Positions 28,208-38,157 are shown, counted from the first letter of the stretch. The stretch is DNA of 64,000 nucleotides from Pseudomonas wuhanensis (GCF_030687395.1 NZ_CP117430.1:4340001-4404000), one strand, 5' to 3'. Notes: a model not told the origin generated them from the letters alone. A program made the numbers and translations.

Positions 28208-28236
28208 GGAACCCCCCAAGCCCTTGTGACCACCTA
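28208..28236 (+). promoter_or_regulatory. hrp box of the ATDEQI-repeat effector at 28296
   Basis: GGAACC, 16 bases, CCACCTA, a perfect consensus match ending 59 bases before the ATG. Confidence 0.9.
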
Positions 28237-28295
28237 CTCGGATCCAGGTCGTTTCGTGCGGCCGATTCAATCACTCAGAACAGGCCCAGACCACC

Positions 28296-29552
28296 ATGGA
28301 TCCCCTCCGATCAGGTAGCCCTTCCCAGCACTACACCGCATCAGTCAATTCCGCTCACCCCCCAGAAGCGTCGGGCTCTCAGGCTCAGCCTGTCCATCCC
28401 GGTAGAATTTCTCTTTCCCGATTGAGCCTCAATGCGGGCCTGGCTTTAGATCAGGTTGTAACCCAGCCCAACCTCGATCATCAACGTGTTGCATCGCTGG
28501 TACGCAACGCTCTACAGGACGACTCTTTTCGGCTTCAATCTACCAGCGGTATGGAGGCTACCTATCAGGCGTCGGTCAGACCACCAGTGGGTGGCAATCC
28601 TATGAGCATTGCCAATTTAACCAGAGCCGAGTTAACCATCAACACGCGATTAAACGATCAATCCCAATACGACATCGTTAGCGCTAATTTGCGTGACCTT
28701 TCGGGAGCTATATCCGTAAACCTGCCCGGCCCTCCGCCTGCCTCGGCACACGCGGAAGCGTCCTCTGCCAGCGGGCAACAGCCATCTCCCAGCCAACTGG
28801 CCGCGCAATCCTCACGGGGTCAGTTGACCCAGGCCCTGATTACAAAAAGCAGTACTCAGAACTTTTCCGGTGCACCGCTGCCGTCGGGCGCTTCGGTCAG
28901 TACCCAGTCCATGGTCTTTTCCCACGACGGCTCGGCCGGCACCTCAACAGGCGTTCCCGGGCCTAGCCGGAACCGGCCCGCTCATGCGGTAAGCAGCGCA
29001 CCCTACCAGGCGCCCTCCCTGTCCTCTCGGTCGGGGGCAGCGTCCGAAGGCCAGCCGCCAAAACGGCGAGGCGCCACGGATAATCAGATCTCCGCGCACC
29101 TGCACAACGACGACGGGTCGTTGAGAACTCGCAGGGGCGTCACCAGCGCCCTGCGCGCCGCCGGATTGGGGGCAGATCAGGGGCGCATCGCGGCCCAGCT
29201 GCAGGCCGCCGGGGGGGCACGGCACCTGCGCGGCGCCACGGATGCTCAGATCGACGCGCACCTGCACAACACCGACGGGTCGTTGAGAACTCAAAGGGCC
29301 GTCGCCAGCGCCCTGCACGCCGCCGGATTGGGGGCAGGTAACGGGCGCATCGTGCCGGCGCTGCGGCAGGCCGCCGGGGGGGCACGGCTCCGGCCCGGCG
29401 CCACGGATGAGCAGATCAACGCGCACCTGCGCAACGACGACGGGGCGTTGAGAGGTCGTGACCAAGTCGCCAGCGCCCTGCACGCCGCCGGATTGGGGGC
29501 AAGTAGCCCGCGCATCGATGCCCAGCTGCAGGCCGCGCGTGGACCGCAATAA
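28296..29552 (+). CDS. Predicted effector with three tandem ~54-residue trihelical repeats
   Basis: This 418-residue protein has a Ser/Pro/Gln-rich N-terminus (1-40), a folded-looking segment of unknown type (about 40-150) and a low-complexity Ser/Gly/Pro linker (150-250). The linker includes QNFSGAPLPSGASVS, also found in the protein at 46077-46601. After a small basic patch (PPKRRG) come three repeats to the C-terminus. Each has helix one GATDNQISAHL, the loop NDDGSLRT, helix two VTSALRAAGLGAD, and helix three GRIAAQLQAAGGA. The V...AL..AGLGAS..RI pattern is helix-turn-helix-like, so DNA binding in the host nucleus is possible but unproven. The hrp box supports type III secretion. Confidence 0.75.
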   Translation: MDPLRSGSPSQHYTASVNSAHPPEASGSQAQPVHPGRISLSRLSLNAGLALDQVVTQPNLDHQRVASLVRNALQDDSFRLQSTSGMEATYQASVRPPVGGNPMSIANLTRAELTINTRLNDQSQYDIVSANLRDLSGAISVNLPGPPPASAHAEASSASGQQPSPSQLAAQSSRGQLTQALITKSSTQNFSGAPLPSGASVSTQSMVFSHDGSAGTSTGVPGPSRNRPAHAVSSAPYQAPSLSSRSGAASEGQPPKRRGATDNQISAHLHNDDGSLRTRRGVTSALRAAGLGADQGRIAAQLQAAGGARHLRGATDAQIDAHLHNTDGSLRTQRAVASALHAAGLGAGNGRIVPALRQAAGGARLRPGATDEQINAHLRNDDGALRGRDQVASALHAAGLGASSPRIDAQLQAARGPQ

Positions 29553-29711
29553 TCTAGATAACCCACTTGCGTCCAATTATTTTTAATCATTTTACGTTTG
29601 CTAAGCCACTCACAAGACGTAGACATGCGTCTTGTGCGTGAGTTCTTAGACTAGCTCTACGTATTTGGACACCCCCAGCACTTCGCAGGAACAACTATAT
29701 GCACCCCCTAT
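29553..29711 (+). repeat. 160-bp direct repeat, first copy (second copy 30896-31053)
   Basis: The sequence from the end of the first repeat gene to the start of the next (AATCTAGATAACCCACTTGC to ATGCACCCCCT) is present again, essentially identical, after the second gene. The second copy stops a few bases past the ATG, where IS3 sequence starts. A tandem gene duplication with unequal crossing-over is the simplest origin, and a third gene probably followed. Confidence 0.8.
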
Positions 29712-30895
29712 CGCCTTACTCACCCAGTTACGTTTACCCTATGCCGGACATGGAACAATCTCGTAACTTGCCACAAAATGCACCGTCACAAGCGACCCAC
29801 ACGGGCGCACGCCCTGCGGCAAATAGGCTGGATATCTTTCAGAAAATTGCGCAGCTAGAAGGACAAAGAGCGTCCCTGGCCAACATGGACGGCGCAGTTG
29901 ATCGGCAGATTGATAACCTGAAGCGTCAGCTGCCAAACGAACCGGTGCCAGGTGAGGATGCAGGCTTCCATTCCAATGTCCCTGATCCTGAATCAACCCC
30001 TGCGATGGCCGCCCCCTCGGCAAGCCAGGCAACGAGGGCGAGCTCTTCCACATGCGGGGGTAAAAAGCGAAGGCTCCCTGCCTCGACATATGGTCAAGCA
30101 TCCTCTGTCTTAAGCGGACAACAACCATCGATTTCCAGCTATCAAGCCGCGCAATCTTCACGGGGCCAGCGGGCACCAGCCACGATGGGGCAAAACAATC
30201 CTCGGAATTCAGGTCCGCTGCTGCCGTCGAGTGCCTCGGTCAGTACACGGGGCATGGCCTTTTCCCACGATGGCTCGGCCGGCGCCTCGACAGGTGTTCC
30301 CGGGTCTAGCCGGAACCGGCCCGCTCATGCGGTAAGCAGCGCACCCTACCAGGTGCCCTCCCTGTCCTCTCGGTCGGGGGCAGCGTCCGAAGGCCAGCCG
30401 CCAAAACGGCGAGGCGCCACGGATAATCAGATCACCGCGCACCTGCGCAACGACGACGGGTCGTTGAGAACTCAAACTGACGTCATCAGCGCCCTGCACG
30501 CCGTCGGATTGGGGGCAGGTAACGCGCGCATCGTGTCGGCGCTGCGGCAGGCCGCCGGGGGGGCACGGAAACTGCGCGGCGCCACGGATGAGCAGATCAC
30601 CGCGCACCTGCACAACACCGACGGGTCGTTGAGAACTCACAAGGACGTCGCCAGCGCCCTGCACGCCGCCGGGTTGGGGGCAAGTAACGCGCGCATCGCG
30701 GCCCAGCTGCAGGCCGCCGGGGGGGCACGGAAACTGCGCGGCGCCACGGATGAGCAGATCACCGCGCACCTGCACAACACCGACGGGTCGTTGAGAACTC
30801 ACAAGGACGTCGCCAGCGCCCTGCACGCCGCCGGACTGGAGGCAAGTAGGGCGCGCATCGATGCCCGGCTGCAGGCCGCGCGTGGACCGCAATAA
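29699..30895 (+). CDS. Predicted effector with three trihelical repeats, alternative N-terminus
   Basis: This 398-residue protein shares its linker and three C-terminal repeats with the product at 28296 (last ~200 residues almost identical). Its N-terminus is different: MHPLSPYSP, then a coiled segment LEGQRASLANMDGAVDRQID. That segment matches the N-terminus of the unrelated-repeat protein at 46077-46601. It begins 147 bases after the previous gene with AGGAA upstream and no own hrp box, so it is probably co-transcribed from 28208. It is a clear case of domain shuffling between effector-like genes. Function unknown. Confidence 0.75.
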   Translation: MHPLSPYSPSYVYPMPDMEQSRNLPQNAPSQATHTGARPAANRLDIFQKIAQLEGQRASLANMDGAVDRQIDNLKRQLPNEPVPGEDAGFHSNVPDPESTPAMAAPSASQATRASSSTCGGKKRRLPASTYGQASSVLSGQQPSISSYQAAQSSRGQRAPATMGQNNPRNSGPLLPSSASVSTRGMAFSHDGSAGASTGVPGSSRNRPAHAVSSAPYQVPSLSSRSGAASEGQPPKRRGATDNQITAHLRNDDGSLRTQTDVISALHAVGLGAGNARIVSALRQAAGGARKLRGATDEQITAHLHNTDGSLRTHKDVASALHAAGLGASNARIAAQLQAAGGARKLRGATDEQITAHLHNTDGSLRTHKDVASALHAAGLEASRARIDARLQAARGPQ

Positions 30896-31052
30896 TCTAG
30901 ATAACCCACTTGCGTCCAATTATTTTTAATCATTTTACGTTTGCTAAGCCACTCACAAGACGTAGACATGCGTCTTGTGCGTGAGTTCTTAGACTAGCTC
31001 TACGTATTTGGACACCCCCAGCACTTCGCAGGAACAACTATATGCACCCCCT

Positions 31053-32490
31053 AACGGTCTTGATCGGCCAGTATTGGCACGATCTGGCTGGGTGGCAGGC
31101 TGACAAATGGTGGGCTGTTGCAGACCTCTAAAATGGCGCAGCGCTCCTGCTCATTCAGGGCATTGAGTGGTCGTGGGTGTAGCATGGTGGTGCGTATATC
31201 GGCCTGCATTACAGGCCTCAGCGCCCAGCGTTGCAGGCTGCGCAGCGACAGCCCTGTCGCTTCCCCAGAAGGCATTCATCTTTTTTCGCAGCACCAGGAT
31301 CGCAGCGGTTTCTGTCAGCGCCTTATCCTTGCGGCGTAGGTCGCGCTCCAGCTCGGCAATGCGTTTTTTATCGGCACGCGCTTGCTCTCGCTCGAGCTGA
31401 CGTTGCGCCTGAGCTGACAGCTGGCCAGTGATGCAGGCTTGACGCTAAGCGGCTATTTGCTCTGGGTACAGGCCCTTGCTGCGACAGTATTCGCTGAGCT
31501 CGATTTCGCTCAATGTGGCCGTATGCAATACCGCTGCGAACTTGGCTTCAGCCGACCAGCTATCGGCACTGTTTTTATCTCCGGGCACCACGGCGCCTCC
31601 TGCTTTGAGCTTGGAGCGCCAAGCATACAGGGTGGCTGGGGAGATGCCTTCTTGACGCGACAACTCGGCCACGGACATGTTTTGTCAGCCTGCCACCCAG
31701 CCAGATTGTGCCAATACTGGCCGATCAAGACCGTTACCTGCCTCAGAGTCGACCTTTTATCGCGTCCTCAAAGCGGCTAATCAGCAGCACCGTCGTGGCC
31801 GCAGCCATGCACCGCACAAACATGCATCGCCGACGACTCACCGTGCCGCCACCGCCAATCAGGTTTGGTCTTGGGACATTACCTACCTTCCCTCGCCAGT
31901 GCGTGGAAAGTATTACTACCTGTATTTGATTGAGGACATTTACAGCCGTAAGGCCGTGGGCTGGGAGGTTTACGAGCAAGAAAGCGGCGAGCGGGCGGCT
32001 GAACTAATGGAGCGCACGGTACTTGCCGAACGCTTTGCGGGGCGGCCCTTGGTGCTGCACTCGGACAACGGCGCGCCGATGAAATCGGTGACGTTGCTGA
32101 GCAAACTGTACGACTTGGGCATCACTCCCTCACGGGGACGACCACGGGTCAGCAACGATAATCCCTACTCGGAGTCGCTGTTTAGAACCCTGAAATATTG
32201 CCCGCAATGGCCGACTGGCGGCTTTGAAAATTTGGACGCAGCACGGATCTGGGTACGTGATTTTATCCTCTGGTACAACCACCAGCACCGCCATAGCCGC
32301 ATCCGCTTCGTAACCCCGGCTTAACGTCATCGCGGTGAAGATAAACAGGTCTTGGCCAAGCGCCATGTGCTGTATCAGCAAGCTCGTAATCAACACCCAC
32401 ATCGCTGGTCAGGTGAGACGCGTAATTGGCAGCCCATCGGGGCTGTCACGCTTAACCCGGAAAGGGAGTTGCCAGTACTGAAAGTAGCCG
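31053..32490. mobile_element. Rearranged IS3-family element with an inverted internal segment
   Basis: OrfA (31445-31678, SVAELSRQEGISPATLYAWR) and the start of OrfB (31051-31275, PPSQIVPILADQD) read leftward. The rest of OrfB with its integrase core (31690-32324, VWSWDITYLPSP, VLHSDNGAPMK, RPRVSNDNPYSESLF) reads rightward. A ~53-base inverted repeat (31053-31106 and 31680-31733, GGTCTTGATCGGCCAGTATT) marks both joints. The 680-bp segment therefore appears inverted relative to the normal IS order. Confidence 0.75.
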
Positions 32491-32543
32491 CATAAAACAC
32501 AGCTGACGCGACAACTACCTTGCAAAACACCGACATCAACGAT

Positions 32544-33847
32544 CTAAGTTTCGACGGTTGAAGGACTTGGAGACGGTGATTTTACGGCCAATGCTTCGAA
32601 GTGGCCGCCCATGTCCAGAATGAACCCTTCTTTGGCATCTGGGTGCTTTGAGCCCTGTATCTCATCGAGAACGTGCCCAGGCAGCACCTGAATCACATGG
32701 ATACGCACTTGCTCATTGGGCGGCTTACCAAAGTTGAGGTTGTCCACGAATCGCTTTGCCAGCGTGCCGCTCGCCAGCACCATTTGGTCTGGCTCTTCCT
32801 CGCCGCCCTCCCTCGCTATACGGAAACTTTCGATAACATCCGCATCGGGTATCCCTTGGGGTCGCTTACCGCTGGCCATTGCTGAGATCTGCTGAGCGGA
32901 GATAAAAAACAGTTGTTCTTTTGCTGGTAGTTTGCCGTCGTTCGAAGCCTTTGAAAGTCCACACGAACGCTTCGTCGTATTGTTGCGCCGTCGCGGTTCG
33001 GGCCTGGGTCAGTGCTGTCCTGCTCTAGAAAACCGCCTTGAGCAGCAGTTCTGGGGGACAAGTGCGCTTGCAAGTCGAGTTCTAACCTGTGGGCAAGGTT
33101 TGCCAGGCGCGGTTTCGCCCGCCCATAGGCTTCGGCGGTCGCCCGCGCGTGGCTTGCAAAAGGAAGGTTGGGGAACGCGTTCGCGCGCGCCTCCTGGGCG
33201 GTGCGGGGGAAGTTATCGGCTCGGGGCGGCGGGCCATTCGGCGGCGGTGCACTGTTACTTGGGGTGTAGGCGGGTTGCTGAGGCATGCCCGGCGGCCGTG
33301 TAGGCATAGTAGTACCCTGCTGTGTACGAGCCTTTTTAAACCCCTCGGTAGCGATGCGGCTCAAGCTTGACCTGCTGGCAAGGAATGCGGTGCGAGCTTG
33401 CCTTGCAGCTACGGTATCCTTGGGGGGGCGCGCAGCGGCACCGGCAAACGCCTCGGCAACGGATTTCCCCAGCGAAAGCAGTACCTTGCCGGCTTTGTCA
33501 CTGATGCCGAGGAAGCTCATGACGGTAGGGTTGGCAGCCTCGCGCTCATAGCTGACCTTGTCCGCCCCAAGGGCGGACCCGTCCATTCGAAACGAGCCGC
33601 CCGAATCGCTATGCTCGACATCTCTTGCGCCTCTTCCACTTTGGAACGTATCCATCACAGTGGAGAGGATCTTCGAAGTGAAGTCGCTCGGGCCTGCCTT
33701 ATGCTGTTCAAGAAGTGAATTTTTTACTTGCAGCGCCTTCTTGCCAGCAATATTTCTAGCCACATTTATCGTAGAACCGACCTTTGTCATATCAAACTGA
33801 CGCAATGCCGTTCTCATCGCGGGAAATGCTGAGGTAGAAATGTTCAT
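32544..33847 (-). pseudogene. OTU-like cysteine protease effector, decayed full-length copy
   Basis: The start is intact (MNISTSAFPAMRTALRQFDM) and an N-terminal helical region of ~150 residues is followed by a proline-rich segment (PTRPPGMPQQPAYTP). The C-terminal domain carries NNCF and GGHFEAL, as in papain/OTU-like cysteine proteases. Compared with the copy at 50901, at least five one- or two-base deletions between about 32880 and 33030 shift the frame, so the catalytic Cys and His are no longer in one frame. The last part (32879-32544, ASGKRPQGIPDAD onward) is open. A hrp box is present 30 bases upstream. Confidence 0.75.
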
Positions 33848-33876
33848 TAGGTGAGTAACCGAGCCGTGATGACCCT

Positions 33877-33904
33877 TGAGTGGTGATTAGCAGCTTTAAG
33901 TTCC
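33877..33904 (-). promoter_or_regulatory. hrp box of OTU-like effector
   Basis: On the minus strand it reads GGAACT, 15 bases, CCACTCA. The last base of the -35 motif differs from consensus, exactly as in the box at 38158. It ends 30 bases before the ATG. Confidence 0.8.
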
Positions 33905-33909
33905 TGTGA

Positions 33910-34097
33910 TTGAAGGCAAGAGGGCAGCCTGCGGCTGCAAATTGGTGCCAGTTTTGCTTGAGAGGGTATCGAATGTGCCATCGAAAACCACCGATTACCT
34001 CGCGCTCACATGCCAGACAGCTTTAAACACCGGCCTTTGAAAAATATGTTCACGGCCAACGGTTGCTGGGCAGGTTTGCTTAAGGCCGGGGTTTGAA
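33910..34097 (+). mobile_element. IS91 remnants (both ends)
   Basis: GAGGGCAGCCTGCGGCTGCA near 33914-33933 matches the putative IS91 terminus at 28127. At 34030-34097 the start of an IS91 transposase is visible (MFTANGCWAGLL) and stops after ~20 residues. The interior is gone. Confidence 0.6.
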
Positions 34098-34140
34098 GCC
34101 GGCGGGCATGGAGCGTTGGGCAATGACCGTTAGGAGTTCT

Positions 34141-34741
34141 CCGCTTCATGAGGTGGTGACCTTCAAGCGCTGCAAGGTCAACATCGACTACCACGTCGAA
34201 GTGAATGGCGGCTTCTACAGCGTGCCCTCGGCGCTCGCGCGGCAAAGCGTCGACGCCCGAGTGAGCGCCCATACCGTCGAAATCCTGCATGGACACCGGC
34301 GAGTGGCCAGCCACCTGTTGCTCCCGCGGCGCGGCGCCTACAGCACCCAGAGCGAACACATGCCTGCCTCGCACAAGGCCCATCGCGACTGGACACCCCA
34401 GCGCCTGCTCGACTGGGGCGAACGGATCGGCCCGCACGTCCGGCAGATCGTCGAACATCAACTGACCCACAAACCCCATCCGGAGATGGGCTACCGCTCC
34501 TGCCTGGGCCTGCTCTCGCTGACCCGTCAGTACGGCAACGAGCGCCTTGAAGCGGCGGCATCGCGCCGTCCAGCTGCGCGCGCTCAACAGCCGCACCGTG
34601 CGCAACCTGCTCAAGCAAGGCCTTGACCAGCACCTGCTGCCCAAGGCCACCGCTGTACATCCCGCCCGCCACGAGAACGTGCGCGGTGCTGACTATTACA
34701 CCCAAAAGGAGCTGTTCAATGATGACGCAACACACGCTTAA
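34141..34741 (+). pseudogene. IS21 IstA transposase, C-terminal fragment with frameshift
   Basis: The frame contains KVNIDYHVEVNGGFYSVPSA and SEHMPASHKAHRDWTPQRLL, typical of the late part of IstA. It shifts near 34553 into the frame [19 protein letters not shown], ending at 34741. The stop overlaps the istB start at 34719. The catalytic domain is missing. Confidence 0.85.
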
Positions 34742-35468
34742 TCAGTTGCACCACCTGCGGCTCAGCGGCATGGCCACTGCGCTGGAAGAGCAATGGACAC
34801 TGCCGACCTGCCACAGCTTGAGCTTCGATGATCGGCTCGGTCTGCTGCTTGACCGCAAACTGGCCTGGCGCGACAACAAACGCCTGGAGCGACTGCGCAA
34901 ACACGCCAAGCTCAACTACGCCGGTGCCTGCCTGGAAGACCTCGACCGCCGTCCGGGCAGAGGCCTGGACGAGCGTCAGCTTGCGACTCTGGCCAGCGGT
35001 GACTGGATCCGCCAACAGCACAACCTGTTGCTGACCGGCCCAACCGGCGTCGGCAAAACCTGGCTCGCCTGCGCCCTGGGCAATCAGGCCTGCCGCCAAG
35101 GCTACAGCACGCTGTACCTGCGCACACCGCGCCTGCTGGAACAACTGCGGATCGCCCATGGCGACGGCAGCTTAAGCCGCACGCTGCAACAACTGGCCAA
35201 AGTCGACGTGCTGATTTTGGACGACTGGGCCCTGGCCCCGCTGGAAGACAACGCCCGGCACGACCTGCTGGAAGTGATCGACGACCGCGCCGGCTCGCGG
35301 TCAACGGTACTGACCAGCCAACTGCCGGTTGATCATTGGCACGGCTGGATCAACGACCCGACAGTGGCCGACGCCTTACTGGATCGGCTGGTGCACAGCG
35401 CGTATCGAATCGTGATGAAGGGCGAGCCGCTGCGACGTAAAAAGACGGAAGAAGAAGCGGCATCGTGA
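34719..35468 (+). CDS. istB: IS21 IstB-type transposition helper ATPase
   Basis: This intact ~249-residue AAA+ ATPase assists IstA in target capture. Walker A is [17 protein letters not shown] near residues 104-120, Walker B is VDVLILDDW near 164-172, and the C-terminal end is [10 protein letters not shown]. The ATG at 34719 follows AAGGAG with the usual spacing and overlaps the end of istA. Its partner transposase is broken, so this copy is not autonomous. Confidence 0.9.
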   Translation: MMTQHTLNQLHHLRLSGMATALEEQWTLPTCHSLSFDDRLGLLLDRKLAWRDNKRLERLRKHAKLNYAGACLEDLDRRPGRGLDERQLATLASGDWIRQQHNLLLTGPTGVGKTWLACALGNQACRQGYSTLYLRTPRLLEQLRIAHGDGSLSRTLQQLAKVDVLILDDWALAPLEDNARHDLLEVIDDRAGSRSTVLTSQLPVDHWHGWINDPTVADALLDRLVHSAYRIVMKGEPLRRKKTEEEAAS

Positions 35469-35699
35469 CCGATGCGGTTAGAATTTAGACCCCGCGCAAT
35501 CGGGTGGAGGAACCGGTCACGTTGTTAGCGAAATGACCGGTCACGATGAGCGAAATACGCATCCGCGACCAGCCTTGTGGAGTCGCTTGGTCAGATGGCG
35601 TTAAAACGAATGGGGCGGCGGGTTTGGCCATGCGCACTACTGCTCAGTGAGGTCGAAGTCTGGTCTGTATATCGACATGTTCTTCGATAATCGACCTAA

Positions 35700-36297
35700 C
35701 CGCTCAGGATACTAGTGTCCTGTCTCTAAAATAAATTCTCCGCAATATTAGCTATGCTTTCTCGGTCATCACACCATCGGAGGCGAACCGATGGGCGCCC
35801 AACATATTGTCCCGAGTCCCAAAGAACACGCCGAACTCAGCCACCGCACAAGGTCTGCCACCATCAGTCAACGTGACGGTCGTCGCGCCCGGGTGATCCT
35901 GTTGGCCGCTTAAGGTTGTTCGCGAGTTGAAATAGCCCACTTGGTTGGATTTTCTCTGCGCTCGGTCACTCTTTGGTGTCAGCGTTTTCAAGAACAGCGA
36001 CTAGACGGTTTGATCGACAAGCCAGGTCGCTCGCATCTCACCGGCCAGCGTCCAGCGCATATGGGTCGCCAACGACATAAAACCGCACCTGACACGCACC
36101 TTCAAATTGTCCAACGATCCAAAGTTCGAAGAGAAATTCTGGGACGTCATTGGGCTGTATCTGGATCCGCCGGACAAGGCATTAGTGCTCTGTTGCGATG
36201 AAAAAAGTCAGGTTCAGGCCCTTGAGCGCACTCAGCCAGGACTACCTTTGGGGATCGGCCATATCCGCACCCAATCGCACCCTGAATTCAACACATA
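35700..36297 (+). pseudogene. IS630-family element, nonsense-mutated and truncated by IS30
   Basis: After a probable terminal sequence (AGTGTCCTGTCTCTAAAATA at 35713) the transposase starts at 35791 (MGAQHIVPSPKEHAELSHRT). A TAA follows LLAA at about 35911, then the frame resumes with the helix-turn-helix (VGFSLRSVTLWCQRFQEQ) and the first catalytic Asp (LCCDEKSQ). An IS30 element cuts it at about 36285. From 35469 to 35700 only the IS21 end is present. Confidence 0.8.
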
Positions 36298-37250
36298 AGT
36301 GCAACGCTCACCCCTGCATACACTTCGTACGGTGTCTTCCAGCCCAAGCGTTTGCGCGGGCGTAAATTGATCTGCGCGACCACCCGGTTTACGGCGGCAA
36401 CGGTCAGCTTGCTGAAGTCGCTACCCTTGGGAAAATACTGGCGGAGCAAACCGTTGGTATTTTCATTCGTGCCGCGCTGGCAGGATGAATACGGATCGGC
36501 AAAATACACCTGGCAACGGCTCTTGCGCGCGATGTGCTCATGACCGGCAAACTCCTTGCCGTTGTCCAACGTCAGTGTGTGCACCACATGCCCTTTGAAC
36601 TGTAAGTTGATCGCCCGGGAGACTTGACGGCGAGTTCGGCGCTTGACCGGGTAAGCGCTAAGATAACCGCTTTTACGCTCAACCAGGGTGACCAGATTAC
36701 CGCCCACACCATGCACCGTGTCTCCTTCCCAATCCCCCAGCCGCTCTCGGGTTTCGACCTTCTCAGGGCGCTCGGTGATAGACACCCAATTTCGCAACAG
36801 CCCCCGCCGATCGTGGCTTCCATAGCGTTTACGGTAGCGCTTTCGACGGTGGCGAAGATGCGTATAAAGCTCGCCGCCACCTCGTTGGTCGCTGGCAATA
36901 AACCGATAAATCCACTCGTGACTGACCGTCTGATCCGGCCTCTCTTGCTTCAACCGATGAGCAATCTGTTCCGGGCTCATCCCATGCTTGAGCCATATCG
37001 CCAGGTGATGGCTCAGCCAGGTAAGCGGCTTGCAAAACTTACGCGCTCCGGCTCGCCGAGCATCACTTTCATGGGTCGCACAAACCGCCATGTAAATCTT
37101 TTTAGGGCTGTTACGGCGAACCTCACGGCTGATCGTCGAAGGATGCACGCCCACCTGTTTAGCGATGCTGGCTTGGCTCTCTTTGGCCCTCAGGCCAGCC
37201 TCAATCTGGTAACGTTGGCCCTGAGTTAGCTGCCGGTAAGGCGTGGTCAT
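36288..37250 (-). CDS. IS30-family transposase, intact
   Basis: From the ATG at 37250 (MTTPYRQLTQGQRYQIEAGL) the protein has about 320 residues, normal for IS30. It has an N-terminal helix-turn-helix (ASIAKQVGVHPSTISREVRR) and a DDE core: WEGDTVHG, LTLDNGKEFAGH and NENTNGLLRQYFPKG. The longer frame to 37319 starts in the element's end. Related end sequences (GAATTCATAGAATAA) are seen at 37333 and 63250. A 5' fragment of the same element is at 63261. Confidence 0.9.
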   Translation of the reverse strand: MTTPYRQLTQGQRYQIEAGLRAKESQASIAKQVGVHPSTISREVRRNSPKKIYMAVCATHESDARRAGARKFCKPLTWLSHHLAIWLKHGMSPEQIAHRLKQERPDQTVSHEWIYRFIASDQRGGGELYTHLRHRRKRYRKRYGSHDRRGLLRNWVSITERPEKVETRERLGDWEGDTVHGVGGNLVTLVERKSGYLSAYPVKRRTRRQVSRAINLQFKGHVVHTLTLDNGKEFAGHEHIARKSRCQVYFADPYSSCQRGTNENTNGLLRQYFPKGSDFSKLTVAAVNRVVAQINLRPRKRLGWKTPYEVYAGVSVALMC

Positions 37251-37344
37251 CTGCGCTTGAATCCTTTGGTGTGAGAGCCTGGATTCTACCGGTGGCTGGC
37301 TCTCTGCCTCTCGTTTCAAGCGTTGCAGTTATTCTATGAATTCA

Positions 37345-37501
37345 GGAATAGAAACCCTGCGAGCCCTTCGCAAAGGTCAGGCAGCGTCCTGGTATTACGG
37401 GCACCCCCAAAGCGAAGTGCGCCTGGTGAATAGGGTTTTCGGCCTCTGAGCCCTGTTTGAAGAGCAAACCACTGCTCAGGATCCTATTTGCAACAGTGCC
37501 G
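37345..37501 (+). mobile_element. IS6-family element, right-end fragment
   Basis: It matches 49677-49834: the last ~33 transposase residues (ETLRALRKGQAASWYYGHPQ) and the terminal repeat CTATTTGCAACAGTGCC. The left part is missing, replaced by IS30. Confidence 0.85.
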
Positions 37502-37850
37502 TCTGAAGTCTCTGTCGCCGTCAATTTCGTTGCGAGTCTGCGCATCGATTCGCCCTTCAGTTCGATCCGATAAGCGTTGTGCACCAGCCGGTCGAGGATC
37601 GCATCGCCCAAGGTCGGATCGCCGATCAGTGCGTGCCATTTGTCCACTGGCATCTGGCTGGTCACTAGCGTCGAGCGGTTGCCGTAGCGGTCGTCCAGCA
37701 GTTCAAGCATGTCGCGCCGTTGCGCAGCGGTAAACGGCACCAAGCCCCAGTCGTCCAGGATCAGCAAGTCGGTCTTGGCATAACCCGCCATCAGTTTCGC
37801 GAAGCGGCCGTCGCCGTGGGCCAGGCCTAGTTCGGGTCGGTTCCGGCTGG
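37502..37850 (-). pseudogene. IS21 IstB, C-terminal fragment of a second IS21 type
   Basis: The frame LLILDDWGLVPFTAAQRRDM, then HNAYRIELKGESMRR, is the Walker B to C-terminus part of an IstB distinct from that at 34719. An IS6 end has replaced its last residues. Confidence 0.8.
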
Positions 37851-37870
37851 GGGCGAAATGACACCCTAAG

Positions 37871-38069
37871 TGTAGCGGCTCGCGTTTGAAAACACGCTGG
37901 CTCGCATTCATCGGCATTTCCGGCTCACATTAATTGCACATGAGATTGCATTCCACGGCACCGGCTCGCGTTTCATCGCGACGGGCTCACGCTATCTGCA
38001 AATGACGGGTGGCGGTTTTGCCTCACAGAGGAATGCCGGCCAGCGTGTTTTCTAACGCGAGCCGCTACA
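37871..38069. repeat. 199-bp MITE-like element
   Basis: A 31-base terminal inverted repeat (beginning TGTAGCGGCTCGCGTTTGAA, one mismatch between ends) encloses ~137 bases with no reading frame. The first 12 bases of the repeat, TGTAGCGGCTCG, also start the transposon end at 39797. It may be a non-autonomous derivative mobilised by that ATPase-containing transposon. Confidence 0.65.
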
Positions 38070-38121
38070 GGTAGGCAGTCTCCTGCCAAATGACCGTTTA
38101 CACAAAACTCATTCCACCCTC
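38070..38121 (-). mobile_element. IS256 left-end relic
   Basis: The sequence GTAGGCAGTCTCCTGCCAAA, then GACCGTTTACACAAAACT, is the reverse of the leader of the intact IS256 at 51695. Only about 50 bases remain. Confidence 0.65.
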
Positions 38122-38157
38122 GATTCCGGACAACTCAATTATTGTATTTTCGTGTCC

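Noticed and set aside
28944..30919. Long minus-strand frames opposite the trihelical-repeat genes
   Set aside because: Antisense shadows of repeated GC-rich codons; no start signals or homology.
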